From contig JAGWKL010000015.1 in the NCBI GenBank assembly GCA_028865345.1, forward strand, positions 1 to 35,639: a DNA stretch of 35,639 nucleotides. The letters run 5' to 3'. Below are positions 14,299-21,941 of this stretch, in pieces. This DNA is from Candidatus Omnitrophota bacterium (GTDB taxonomy: Bacteria > Omnitrophota > Gorgyraeia > Zapsychrales > Fredricksoniimonadaceae). The position numbers and the translations under genes are program-made. Below the pieces are notes generated by a model. It was not told the DNA's origin. It worked only from the letters and a program-made list of their open reading frames with translations, and ran no database searches. Position 1 is the stretch's first letter, and the number at the start of each line of letters is the position of its first letter.

Positions 14299-15231
14299 TT
14301 ATCCCAATAAAAAGCCCGGAATGATTTTATGCCCCGCCGTAAAACTTTGGGCAGACATCACCCTGCCTGCTTGGGGCTGGACTTCACTGATCAACAGGGC
14401 CTTGTCCGAACAGGCCACATAAAAACCATTTTTATCCGTCTTAGTCACCTGGCCCGCCGAGCAACCGCCGACGTCTTCCCCCGTCAGGCGGGTCCGGGTG
14501 ATTTTAAGCATCTTGCCGTTGTAAAAAGTGTACGTCCCGGGCCAGGGCTGAAGGCCGCGCACCTGATTATGGACCGTTGCCGCCGTTTTCTTCCAATCGA
14601 CCCTTCCCATCTCCTTGTTCAGTTTAGGCGCCCAGGTGACCAAATGTTCCTCTTGCGGCTTTAACGGAAATCGACCGCCTGGATTTTCATCCAACACCTT
14701 AACAAGCAGTTTAGCCCCTGCCGACGCCATCCTTGGCAGTACTTGCGCGGCACTTTCATCATCTTCAATGGCCATGGCCTCCTGGGCGATGATATCCCCG
14801 GCATCGAGGCCCAGGACCATCTTCTGGATGGTGACGCCGGTCACTTTGTCCCCGTTGAGAACGGCCCAGTTGACCGGTGCCGCGCCCCTGTATTTAGGAA
14901 GCAGAGAGCCGTGCACGTTGATGCACAGCATTTGGGGGATGTCGAGAATGCCCCGGGTGAGAAGATATCCGTATGCGACCACGACAAAAATATCCGCCCG
15001 GTAAGATTTCAAAGTCTCAATGATGTTTGGTTCTTTAAGGGACGGCGGCTGCAGGCACGGGATCCGGGCGTCCAAGGCCATCTGCTTGATGGGGGAAAAT
15101 TCCAGTTTCATCCCCCGCCCATGCGGCTTGTCCGGCCCGGTGACGCAGGCCGGCACGTCATGGTCCGCGGCCAGCAAGGCCCGCAGATGTTGCGCGGCAA
15201 ACTCATCGCTGCCAAAAAAAACAATACGCAT
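14299..15231 (-). CDS. fmt: Methionyl-tRNA formyltransferase
   Basis: Formylates Met-tRNA(fMet) with 10-formyltetrahydrofolate before translation starts. 310 residues, normal length. The N-terminal Rossmann domain begins MRIVFFGSDEFA; the catalytic triad is visible as N105 and H107 in CINVHGSLLPKYRGAAPVNWA and D143 in GLDAGDII, one residue off from the E. coli numbering. The C-terminal OB domain includes VRGLQPWPGTYTF. It follows the priA-like gene by 15 bases; the priA-fmt order is common in bacteria (often with def, absent here). Confidence 0.96.
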   Translation of the reverse strand: MRIVFFGSDEFAAQHLRALLAADHDVPACVTGPDKPHGRGMKLEFSPIKQMALDARIPCLQPPSLKEPNIIETLKSYRADIFVVVAYGYLLTRGILDIPQMLCINVHGSLLPKYRGAAPVNWAVLNGDKVTGVTIQKMVLGLDAGDIIAQEAMAIEDDESAAQVLPRMASAGAKLLVKVLDENPGGRFPLKPQEEHLVTWAPKLNKEMGRVDWKKTAATVHNQVRGLQPWPGTYTFYNGKMLKITRTRLTGEDVGGCSAGQVTKTDKNGFYVACSDKALLISEVQPQAGRVMSAQSFTAGHKIIPGFLLG

Positions 15232-15246
15232 CGTTCTCCTTACAAT

Positions 15247-16974
15247 TTACGGATCCACATTGATGGTCACGATGACCCCGCCGGGACGCTTGACACGACT
15301 CAGGCCGGCCTTGATGAATGCCACAGCCGCGGGCACATCGTCAGCCTGCACCATCACGTTAAAACGAAACAAGTCCCGTTTGCGCGCCACCTCGTCGGCC
15401 AGGGGCGATGTGACAACGCAGCCCTCCGGCGCCGCCTTGCTTAATTCATTATACACGTGTGAAGCCGCCTTGTGGGTTGATTTTTCGCCCGCCCCCCGCC
15501 AGGAGACCCTGATCCAGTGTTTAAACGGGCTGAAACCCAATTCCCGCCGCAATGCCAATTCCTCGTCGTAAAAACCCTTGATGTCCCCCCGTGAAAGATG
15601 CCCGAGCACATAATGACTGACGTTGCGGGTCTGGATGAACACGGAATCAGCCATGCCGGCCACGTGCTGCGCCAGGCTGAAGGCATTGAAGGCCGCACGC
15701 GCCTCCAGGCGGTTTAACTGGCTGTCGAAATCAATGAACGCGGCTGTCTGGGCCTTCCATCTGCCCTGAAAACGCAACAGGGCCCGGGTGGCAATGAGAA
15801 TATCAAAATCATCCGGGACGCCGGAGTGTTGAGCATCGGCCTTGTGCCCGCGCTCAAAGGCAACGATCCTCGCCTGCGGAAAAATCTTTTTTAACTCCGC
15901 CTGCACCTGTTCGACGCCGATCCCTTGCGAACGCCAGCTTTGGTGTCCGCACGCCGGGCAGACCGTGTCCTCGGGCGAGGTAAACGTGCAATGACGGCAA
16001 ATATATTTCTTCCGAGACCTGGAAAAATAAAGCGGACTGTCGCAGCGGGCGCACTTCAAAACCACCGCGCAATCAACACAGCGGGTCAAACGGTAGGAGC
16101 CCTTGACGTTCAAAACCAGAATGCTTTTACGCCCCGCTTTCAATGCCGATTCCAAGCCCAAGCGCACCGGCGGAGAAACCAGGCCCGGGACGAATTTATA
16201 ATTGGCCAGGTCCACGAGCCTGGCCGGCGCCAAAGCGGCCCCATCGTCACGACCCAAGAGGACTTTCTTTTCCCGGACCATGGCCATCAACTCGACCGAC
16301 GGGGAAACGCCGACAAAAGCGGCATCAAACCCGTACAATGCACAACGTGCCAGGAGCACCTGGCGGGTTTCATACATCGGTGTCTGTTCCTGTTTATAAG
16401 ACGCGTCCTCTTCATCCACCATAATGATGCAATCATACCTGCCGTCGGATTCAAATACACAGGAGCGGGCCCCCATGCTGACATCCCCCGCCAATTTCTG
16501 CCGGGAAAGCATTTCTCCTCGGAAAGCATCAGGGACGAGAACCAAAAAACGCGCCCCGGAAGGGTAGCCCGCCATGATCCGTTGAATTTGAACGGCGTAC
16601 TCATCGGGCGGGCACCTGTATAATGAAATGACCGGCTTACGGTCCCGCCGCATTGAAGGCTCCAGGTTCTTTTTATTCCTTAAGACCGTGGTAAGCGCCT
16701 CTCCCAGGCTGCATCCGTAATACGCGCCGAAGCCTTTGGCAAATTCCAGATCGAGCTCATTGAAGACAGGTCCCGCATCGGCCAGGCCTCCCACCGGCTT
16801 TAAACGGGCGATGGCGCTTTGATCAATGAGACCGACGACAAAACCAATCCTGGTCCCGCGTCCGAAGGACACCCTGACCCGGCAGCCGACGGTCACGCCG
16901 CCGGCCAAATGTTCCGGGACCAGATAATCAAACGGCCCATCGATGGGGAGATCGAACACGAGTTGAGCGATCAT
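15247..16974 (-). CDS. priA: PriA-like primosomal protein without ATPase/helicase motifs
   Basis: 575 residues from ATG 16974 (a TTG at 16986 is an alternative; residue numbers here count from it). The N-terminal DNA-binding domain (FDYLVPEHLAGGVTVGCRVRVSFG) and all eight zinc cysteines (303, 306, 312, 315, 330, 333, 343, 346) are kept, and the C-terminal domain ends near INVDP as expected. But the Walker A loop GxTGSGKTE is replaced by RCPPDEYAV (about 124), DEEH by DEED (191), the motif III SATP by VSPS (about 227), and the motif VI QVAGRAGR by HVAGMADS (441). It should not hydrolyse ATP. Actinobacterial PriA is likewise motif-poor, so a replication-restart scaffold role is plausible. Confidence 0.88.
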   Translation of the reverse strand: MIAQLVFDLPIDGPFDYLVPEHLAGGVTVGCRVRVSFGRGTRIGFVVGLIDQSAIARLKPVGGLADAGPVFNELDLEFAKGFGAYYGCSLGEALTTVLRNKKNLEPSMRRDRKPVISLYRCPPDEYAVQIQRIMAGYPSGARFLVLVPDAFRGEMLSRQKLAGDVSMGARSCVFESDGRYDCIIMVDEEDASYKQEQTPMYETRQVLLARCALYGFDAAFVGVSPSVELMAMVREKKVLLGRDDGAALAPARLVDLANYKFVPGLVSPPVRLGLESALKAGRKSILVLNVKGSYRLTRCVDCAVVLKCARCDSPLYFSRSRKKYICRHCTFTSPEDTVCPACGHQSWRSQGIGVEQVQAELKKIFPQARIVAFERGHKADAQHSGVPDDFDILIATRALLRFQGRWKAQTAAFIDFDSQLNRLEARAAFNAFSLAQHVAGMADSVFIQTRNVSHYVLGHLSRGDIKGFYDEELALRRELGFSPFKHWIRVSWRGAGEKSTHKAASHVYNELSKAAPEGCVVTSPLADEVARKRDLFRFNVMVQADDVPAAVAFIKAGLSRVKRPGGVIVTINVDP

Positions 16975-16988
16975 AGGATTGGCCAAAG

Positions 16989-17210
16989 CTAAAACAACCC
17001 CCGATACGGTTCTGTCCCCCCGTTAACCGCCTTCAGGAAAGCCGCAAACGAGCGCGGCGGGACGGTCATTTCCGTTACCTTTGCGTTGGTGACGTCCTCA
17101 AAAATCAATGTCATCCCCCGCTTGCCCTGGTCGTCCGTAAAATGCTTGACATAGACGCTATAGTGCGACCCTAAATAATCCCATTCGACCAAATCTTGCA
17201 GCTTTGCCAT
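16989..17210 (-). CDS. Small 73-residue protein upstream of priA
   Basis: 73 residues without signal or membrane segment, predicted as mainly beta (VEWDYLGSHYSVYVKHF, MTLIFEDVTNAKVTEMTV) followed by a short helix (PRSFAAFLKAVNG). I do not recognise a family. It has a good ribosome binding site (AAAGGGAG before ATG 17210), and its stop lies 14 bases before the PriA-like start. A small beta-rich nucleic-acid-binding protein coupled to PriA is possible, but this is inferred only from position and fold impression. Confidence 0.65.
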   Translation of the reverse strand: MAKLQDLVEWDYLGSHYSVYVKHFTDDQGKRGMTLIFEDVTNAKVTEMTVPPRSFAAFLKAVNGGTEPYRGLF

Positions 17211-17237
17211 AACGCTCCCTTTCCAAGCATTCCGAGC

Positions 17238-17489
17238 TTACTGTTCATACCCGTATTTCGTATAATCGATGCCAAGTTTCTGCATGTCCGTTTTCAAAGG
17301 CCCGTGGAATCCAAAGGGAGTTTCGATAAAAAAGGCATCCACCAGGTCTTTCTCCGTGACTTCAGAGCGATTGGCGTCTTTCACGATCCTTTCGATCCTC
17401 TGGGAGACCTTCTTACGCGCAATGTCCCGCATAAAAACCGGCACATTGGCAATGATCCCTTCAAACATATCGTTCACGCTTTTTTCCAT
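17238..17489 (-). CDS. PCP_red-like small protein
   Basis: 83 residues. The core VPVFMRDIARKKVSQRIERIVKD followed by SEVTEKDLVDAF resembles the C-terminal PCP_red domain of the dark protochlorophyllide reductase B subunit (pattern V-P-x-F-x-R-x-x-A-R-[RK]-x-V-E), a small helical domain that also occurs as a free-standing protein or in tandem in non-photosynthetic bacteria. Nothing here suggests chlorophyll synthesis; the function of free-standing copies is unknown. GGGAAGG lies directly before ATG 17489. It follows the acetyltransferase by 12 bases. Confidence 0.65.
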   Translation of the reverse strand: MEKSVNDMFEGIIANVPVFMRDIARKKVSQRIERIVKDANRSEVTEKDLVDAFFIETPFGFHGPLKTDMQKLGIDYTKYGYEQ

Positions 17490-17501
17490 ACCTTCCCGTC
17501 T

Positions 17502-18053
17502 TCACGGATTAATCGTCTTCTCCATCCTGTAATCATCCATGATAAAGCCGTCGCCTATGTTCGTAATGACCGAATCCGTTATAACAAACCCCAAACCCTG
17601 GTACGCCTTGACCGAACTGTTGCGCTTGTTGACCACAAGACCGATTTTAGAGCAGCCTTCCCTGCGTGCCGTCTCCTCGATAAATTCCAACGCTTCTTTC
17701 CCGTATCCCCTCCGGCGGTCTTCGGCGGTGATATAAAACTTGCTTAAGAATAATTCCTCCCCCCTGGGAACGACCGCGAAATACCCTACCCGGCGGCCTT
17801 CGGAGTGTTCCAGAAGAAAATACATATAACCTTCCTTGCCGATCTGAGCTTTGATGGCATTTTCCGACTGGAGCTTATCGAGCATGTACTCCACCTGCTT
17901 TATGCCTATGATAGCCGTATAATGTTCCCGCCAAATTTTCTGCGCCAGGGAAGCCACTATCGAAATATGCTGTGAATCATTGACCCTGACAGGCTTAATT
18001 TCTCCCACCCTGCCGGATTTTCTTCCGAGTTGGATTTTAAATTTCTCAAGCAT
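17502..18053 (-). CDS. GNAT-family N-acetyltransferase
   Basis: 183 residues. The acetyl-CoA loop is visible as ITAEDRRRGYGKEALEFIEE (R-x-x-G-x-G), preceded by the beta-bulge strand GEELFLSKFYI and followed by CSKIGLVVNKRNSSVKAYQGLGFVI, the classic motif B of GNAT enzymes. The first 24 residues (basic, LGRKSGRVGEIKPV) precede the fold. Substrate unknown. It starts 6 bases after the MscS stop. Confidence 0.85.
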   Translation of the reverse strand: MLEKFKIQLGRKSGRVGEIKPVRVNDSQHISIVASLAQKIWREHYTAIIGIKQVEYMLDKLQSENAIKAQIGKEGYMYFLLEHSEGRRVGYFAVVPRGEELFLSKFYITAEDRRRGYGKEALEFIEETARREGCSKIGLVVNKRNSSVKAYQGLGFVITDSVITNIGDGFIMDDYRMEKTINP

Positions 18054-18059
18054 ATTCAG

Positions 18060-19133
18060 CTACTCTTCTTTTTGGGAGAGGCGGCCGCTTTCCATATTGG
18101 GTTCCGGGCGTTTTTGCATCTCGACACGGGTGCGCGGCAGGGAGTCAGGATGTTGGGTCTGCATATAATTCAGAAGTTTTTCCCGAACTTCACAGCGCAG
18201 ATCCCAGGCCTTCGAGGAGTCGGACGCGCTCATCAGGGCCCGCAGCTCAACGGTGTGTTCCGACAAATTGGTCACTTGCAGGACATTGACTTTTTTATCC
18301 CACAACCGGCTTTGTCCTAAAATACGGGTCAATGCCTCCCTGACGCCCTGCACGTCGATAAGGTAGTCCGTATAGACAAAAACGGTCCCCAGCAAATCGG
18401 CGGAGACGCGGGTCCAGTTTTGAAAAGGCTTCTCGACAAAATAGGAAATCGGCAAAATCAGGCGGCGGAGGTCCCAGATGCGCACGACAACATAGGTCAG
18501 GGTGATCTCTTCGATCCAACCCCACTCGTTTTCCACGATCACCACGTCATCAAGCCGTATGGGCTGGGCAAAAGCGATCTGGATGCCGGCCATGAGGTTC
18601 CCCAGGGTTTTCTGGGCGGCAAAGCCCAGCACCACCCCCAAAATGCCCGCCGAGGCAAGCAGGCTCAAGCCGACCTGCCTGGCCTCGTTAAAGGTCATGA
18701 CCATGATCGCGAACGTCAAAAAAACGATCAGGATATTGATGATGCGCCCGATGACGCGGATTTGGGTGAACATCTTCCTGGCGCGCAGGTTATCAGCGAC
18801 GGTGACATCATAATGCTCGAGGACCATATCACGGACCATGTGCACGGACTTCATCAGAAGCCAGCCCACTGAAGCGATGATCCACAACTGTGCCGCGTGC
18901 ATGCCGAAGGATTGTATCTCGAGGGGAAAATGCAGCCACGGCAAAACGACGGCCACGCACACCCCGGGGATCAAATAGCGCAGCGGCTCAATCAAATAAT
19001 GAATGTTCAAGGGCCTTCCGGCAACGCTGGGTTTAGGCCGGCGTTTGATCAACATGGCGGCGATGGAGTGCAGAACAAGCCCCGCCAAGAGGGCAAAAAG
19101 AAAAACGATCAACGAAAATTGGATATTGGACAT
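18060..19133 (-). CDS. MscS-family mechanosensitive channel
   Basis: 357 residues, inner membrane. Four membrane helices lie at about 5-28, 53-70, 78-98 and 128-147, then the pore helix GLSLLASAGILGVVLGFAAQ (155-174), the kink KTLGNLMAGIQIAFAQPIRLDD, and the beta domain with GWIEEITLTYVVVRIWDLRRLILPISYFVEKPFQNW. This is the MscS pore plus Sm-like domain; two extra N-terminal helices put it with the larger MscS homologues. It releases solutes on osmotic downshock. The tandem 38-base repeat lies just upstream, in its leader or promoter region. Confidence 0.92.
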   Translation of the reverse strand: MSNIQFSLIVFLFALLAGLVLHSIAAMLIKRRPKPSVAGRPLNIHYLIEPLRYLIPGVCVAVVLPWLHFPLEIQSFGMHAAQLWIIASVGWLLMKSVHMVRDMVLEHYDVTVADNLRARKMFTQIRVIGRIINILIVFLTFAIMVMTFNEARQVGLSLLASAGILGVVLGFAAQKTLGNLMAGIQIAFAQPIRLDDVVIVENEWGWIEEITLTYVVVRIWDLRRLILPISYFVEKPFQNWTRVSADLLGTVFVYTDYLIDVQGVREALTRILGQSRLWDKKVNVLQVTNLSEHTVELRALMSASDSSKAWDLRCEVREKLLNYMQTQHPDSLPRTRVEMQKRPEPNMESGRLSQKEE

Positions 19134-19170
19134 ATGCCAGTCGTTCCTTTATTTATTAACCTCACGAAAT

Positions 19171-19246
19171 TCTACCCCCGGTTCGCCGAGCAAGCAATAG
19201 GGAATTTTTCTACCCCCGGTTCGCCGAGCAAGCAACAGGGAATATT
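19171..19246. repeat. Tandem 38-bp direct repeat
   Basis: Two copies in direct head-to-tail order, 19171-19208 and 19209-19246, differing at two positions (36 of 38 identical). Each contains CCCCGGTTCGCCGAGCAAGC. The pair lies in the 173-base gap between the glycosyltransferase stop (19307) and the MscS start (19133). Confidence 0.9.
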
Positions 19247-19306
19247 TCACTCTCCGGCCTGGAAACAGACAAAACAAAATCAGGGCCGACACGAACGAGG
19301 GAATGC

Positions 19307-20389
19307 CTATAACAAGGAAATGATGTCCGCCACCGCGTTGGGCCTGGAGAGCTCACCCAGCCGCCGGCGCAGAGCGTCCAAGTCTTCAGGATGGGAATGC
19401 CATTCATGGATGGTTTCCGCGATTTGGGACAGGGTGCTCTGGCCCTGGCAAAGCTCATAGGACGCCAGCACCTTGATATTGTTGGTCTCCTGCCCGGGAA
19501 TGGCGCTGAAAAACAGCATCGGCAATTTTTTGACCAACGCCTCTGAAATGGACAGCCCGCCGGGCTTGGTCACCATGACATCCGCCGCCGACATCAATTC
19601 ATGCATATTATCAACCAGACCCAGCACATGCGCCGTCGCAGAGGCCAGGGGCTTGAGACGTTCGTACAAGGCACGGTTATTCCCGCAGACAACCAGCAGT
19701 TGGTACTGCCCAAGAAGCTTCATCAGCTCGCCGATGGGCCCCATGCCAAAGGAACCGGTGGCGATCAAGACCGTCAGCGGCCCCGGCTGCAGCCCTAATT
19801 TCTTCTTTAAGGCCGCCGTGTCCGCCGGAAGGCCGAACTTGGCATCCGTCGGAATGCCTGTTATATGAACACTTTCGGGAGGCACCCCTAAATTGACCAG
19901 CTTGCTCTTGGTGTAGTCGCAGGCCGCGGCGTAGATGTCCGTGCCCCGGTTGACCCAAATGCGGTGGGCGTCAAAATCCGTCACCACACAGATGATTTTG
20001 GATTTGATCTGTCCCCGGCGTTTAAGGTGCGCGCCCACCTCCGCCGACAAAAAATGGGTCGCTATAACGGCGTCGAAGTTCTCCCGGACCAAAAACCGCT
20101 CCAGGCCTGCGGCATTGAAGCCGTTGTACAAACGCCGCCCCAGGCGCAAAACTGGCTGCATCCAGGCAGTATCCAGCAGCCCGAAAAAGAACCCCCAGCC
20201 CCAAGGCAGGCGGGTGACCAAAAAAGTATAAACTTCGGGGTACGATTTCTTAAAAAAAGGGTTGGTGTAATCCAGCGCGTCGACCAACCGGACATCATGA
20301 TGCCCTTGTTCACAAAGGCCGCGATAGATCGCCTCCGCGGCCCTTTTATGCCCTGCCCCGGCTGTTGCGTGAATGACGAGAATTCGCAT
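19307..20389 (-). CDS. MGDG-synthase-like glycosyltransferase (GT28 type)
   Basis: 360 residues from ATG 20389; the ORF is open up to 20512, but the part before MRILVIHATAGAGHKRAAEAI is a read-through of gmhB. The N-terminal domain carries the signature of monogalactosyldiacylglycerol synthases (G-A-G-H at 11-14 and DALDYTNP), and the C-terminal domain has VLIATGSFGMGPIGELM, LVDNMHELMSAADVMVTKPGG and LSISEAL, the UDP-sugar site of GT28/MurG-type enzymes. The likely reaction is sugar transfer from a UDP-sugar to diacylglycerol or a related lipid at the inner membrane. It overlaps the 3' end of gmhB by 44 bases. Confidence 0.85.
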   Translation of the reverse strand: MRILVIHATAGAGHKRAAEAIYRGLCEQGHHDVRLVDALDYTNPFFKKSYPEVYTFLVTRLPWGWGFFFGLLDTAWMQPVLRLGRRLYNGFNAAGLERFLVRENFDAVIATHFLSAEVGAHLKRRGQIKSKIICVVTDFDAHRIWVNRGTDIYAAACDYTKSKLVNLGVPPESVHITGIPTDAKFGLPADTAALKKKLGLQPGPLTVLIATGSFGMGPIGELMKLLGQYQLLVVCGNNRALYERLKPLASATAHVLGLVDNMHELMSAADVMVTKPGGLSISEALVKKLPMLFFSAIPGQETNNIKVLASYELCQGQSTLSQIAETIHEWHSHPEDLDALRRRLGELSRPNAVADIISLL

Positions 20390-20933
20390 GTTGGATGATT
20401 TGACCCGCCGCTTCAAGGTCTTTGACGATGTAATCGGGTTTGACCGTCCATTTGCGCATATGGCGCCTGTCCTCGTGTCCGGAAAGCACGAAGATGGTCT
20501 TGCAGCCGGCATTATGCCCGGTCTTGATGTCCCCTTCGGTGTCCCCGACGAAAAAAGCCTTCTGCGCGTGGGCGATGGTTTTATTGAGTGATTTAAGGGC
20601 TTTCTTTAAAAGGCCGATGCCGGGTTTGCGGCAGTCGCAGCCCGCGTTTGAACGGTGGGTGCAATAAAAACTTTTTCGAATCCGTCCGCCGGCGGCCACA
20701 ACACTCCTGATCATTTTGGCATCGATACGCCGGAGTTTGTCCAGGGAATAAACGCCCTTGCCGACACCTGCCTGGTTGGAGATGACGAAGAGCTTATGCC
20801 CGCTTTCCGTCAGGCTGCGGATGGCCCGCAGGGAACCCGGGATAAAATGGAAATCCTTGACCTTGGTCACGTAAGCGCCGTTGCCCGGAAACTCGTTGAT
20901 GACCCCGTCTCTGTCCAGAAAAACGACCTTCAT
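20346..20933 (-). CDS. gmhB: D,D-heptose 1,7-bisphosphate phosphatase
   Basis: 195 residues. HAD hydrolase of the histidinol-phosphatase branch that removes the 7- or 1-phosphate of glycero-manno-heptose bisphosphate. Motif I is FLDRDGVINE (Asp7, Asp9), motif II SNQAG, and the zinc loop typical for GmhB is complete: C91-T-H93 and C99-D-C101 with RKP after it. Motif IV is VGDTEGDI (Asp131, Asp135). The last 20 residues (SRHSRNSRGRA) are basic and overlap the next gene. With the HddA- and HddC-type genes further upstream it forms a heptose nucleotide pathway. Confidence 0.92.
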   Translation of the reverse strand: MKVVFLDRDGVINEFPGNGAYVTKVKDFHFIPGSLRAIRSLTESGHKLFVISNQAGVGKGVYSLDKLRRIDAKMIRSVVAAGGRIRKSFYCTHRSNAGCDCRKPGIGLLKKALKSLNKTIAHAQKAFFVGDTEGDIKTGHNAGCKTIFVLSGHEDRRHMRKWTVKPDYIVKDLEAAGQIIQHANSRHSRNSRGRA

Positions 20934-20939
20934 TGACTT

Positions 20940-21740
20940 TCAACCTTGTGTCTTAAACCGGTCGAGATAATAACCCTTGTCCTTCATCTCCCTGTATTTG
21001 CTGTAAACCGCCAGCTCATTGAAACTGCTGATGACCGCGGCCATAAAACCGTAGTAACCGTCCTTGTATCCGTTTTTAGCGACGAACCTCCGGAAAAAAC
21101 GGTCCCAGGCGCGCCACAAGGCCTTGCCCAGGGGCATCTTTCTTTTGTCCGCATACCACTTGAAGGCTTCCAGCGTCGAGTAGCGGTTGATCTTGGCGAT
21201 AAAGTCCTCCACATTGCGGAAACTGTAATGGATGGTCTTGGACTTCAAATGCCCGCCGCGATAGCCCACCGCTGTTTTTATCCCCGGGTGGATGACATCG
21301 TATTCCAGCTCCAGCCATTGGACATGCTTTCTGTTGTAGAGGCGGATATGCGGGCTTGACCAGCCGCCGTGGTTCAACTGCCTATCGCCCAGATAATTGA
21401 TCTGCGGCGCCCAGTAGGCGGCGATATGGGCCTCGCCGTTTTTAAGCGCCTCGGCGATCTCGGCTTTAAGTTCCGTGGTGGGCCGCTCGTCGCAGTCTAA
21501 GAGCATGATCCAGTCGTTCTTGGCCTTTGACGCCCCGAAGTTGCGCTGTTTGCCCTCGATATCCATGCGCCGCGAGTAAATCGAAGCGGTGTATTTCGAA
21601 GCAACGGCACGGGTATCGTCGCTGCTTTCGTCATCCACCACCACGATCTCATCCGCCCAACCGGCGACACTTTCCAGGGCGTCCTTGATCCGTGCGCTTT
21701 CATTCTTGGCGATAACCACAACGCTCAATGGAACTGCCAT
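20940..21740 (-). CDS. GT2 glycosyltransferase, WaaE/KdtX-like
   Basis: 266 residues from ATG 21740, chosen because AAGGAG lies 5 bases upstream; the frame upstream runs into a palindromic element. It begins with the GT-A nucleotide-binding strand SVVVIAKNESARIKDALESV, then EIVVVDDESSDDT, KQRNFGASKAKNDWIMLLDCDER with the D-x-D metal site, and IHYSFRNVEDFIAKINRYS. This matches the LPS-core glucosyltransferase WaaE/KdtX family, which transfers glucose to heptose I. The acceptor here is not known but a heptose would suit the neighbours. It starts the gmhB/MGT sub-operon. Confidence 0.88.
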   Translation of the reverse strand: MAVPLSVVVIAKNESARIKDALESVAGWADEIVVVDDESSDDTRAVASKYTASIYSRRMDIEGKQRNFGASKAKNDWIMLLDCDERPTTELKAEIAEALKNGEAHIAAYWAPQINYLGDRQLNHGGWSSPHIRLYNRKHVQWLELEYDVIHPGIKTAVGYRGGHLKSKTIHYSFRNVEDFIAKINRYSTLEAFKWYADKRKMPLGKALWRAWDRFFRRFVAKNGYKDGYYGFMAAVISSFNELAVYSKYREMKDKGYYLDRFKTQG

Positions 21741-21777
21741 CCCGCTCCTTTTTTCAGAATTCAGCCTGCTCCTGCTG

Positions 21778-21936
21778 TTCGGCCGTTGTATTTCCCTCGC
21801 AGGCACGCTCGCCGCGCCCAGCGGCGCGTCTTCGCTAGGGCCCGGGCCGATTTGCCGCCGTATGGAAAAAGCCGCAGGCGGACCTTGCCAAATCGGCCCT
21901 CTACTGCCTGCTCGGAAAATACAACGGCCGAATACG
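21778..21936. repeat. Palindromic intergenic element with terminal inverted repeats
   Basis: The 201-base gap between the DegT aminotransferase and the WaaE-like gene is a nested palindrome. The outer arms share a perfect 16-bp inverted repeat (TTCGGCCGTTGTATTT at 21778-21793, its complement ending near 21932) and stay similar, with one gap, through GCAGGCA. An inner pair, GGGCCGATTTG and CAAATCGGCCC, is perfect over 11 bp, and a small GCCGCGCC...GGCGCG hairpin lies in the left half. The length (about 155 bp), arms and lack of coding potential fit a MITE or other non-autonomous palindromic element. Confidence 0.75.
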
Positions 21937-21941
21937 CATCA

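Noticed and set aside
17238-17489. Protochlorophyllide reductase subunit
   Set aside because: Only the small C-terminal-type domain is present and no other pigment gene is in the window.
19171-19246. CRISPR array
   Set aside because: Only two copies, directly abutting without spacers, and no cas genes.
20390-20512. N-terminal extension of the MGDG-synthase-like protein
   Set aside because: It reads the gmhB gene in another frame; the family begins at MRILVIHATAG.
21778-21936. Integron attC site
   Set aside because: The palindrome carries GTTGTAT on the left and ATACAAC on the right, which is the reverse of the R-Y-Y-Y-A-A-C...G-T-T-R-R-R-Y order, and no integrase is visible.
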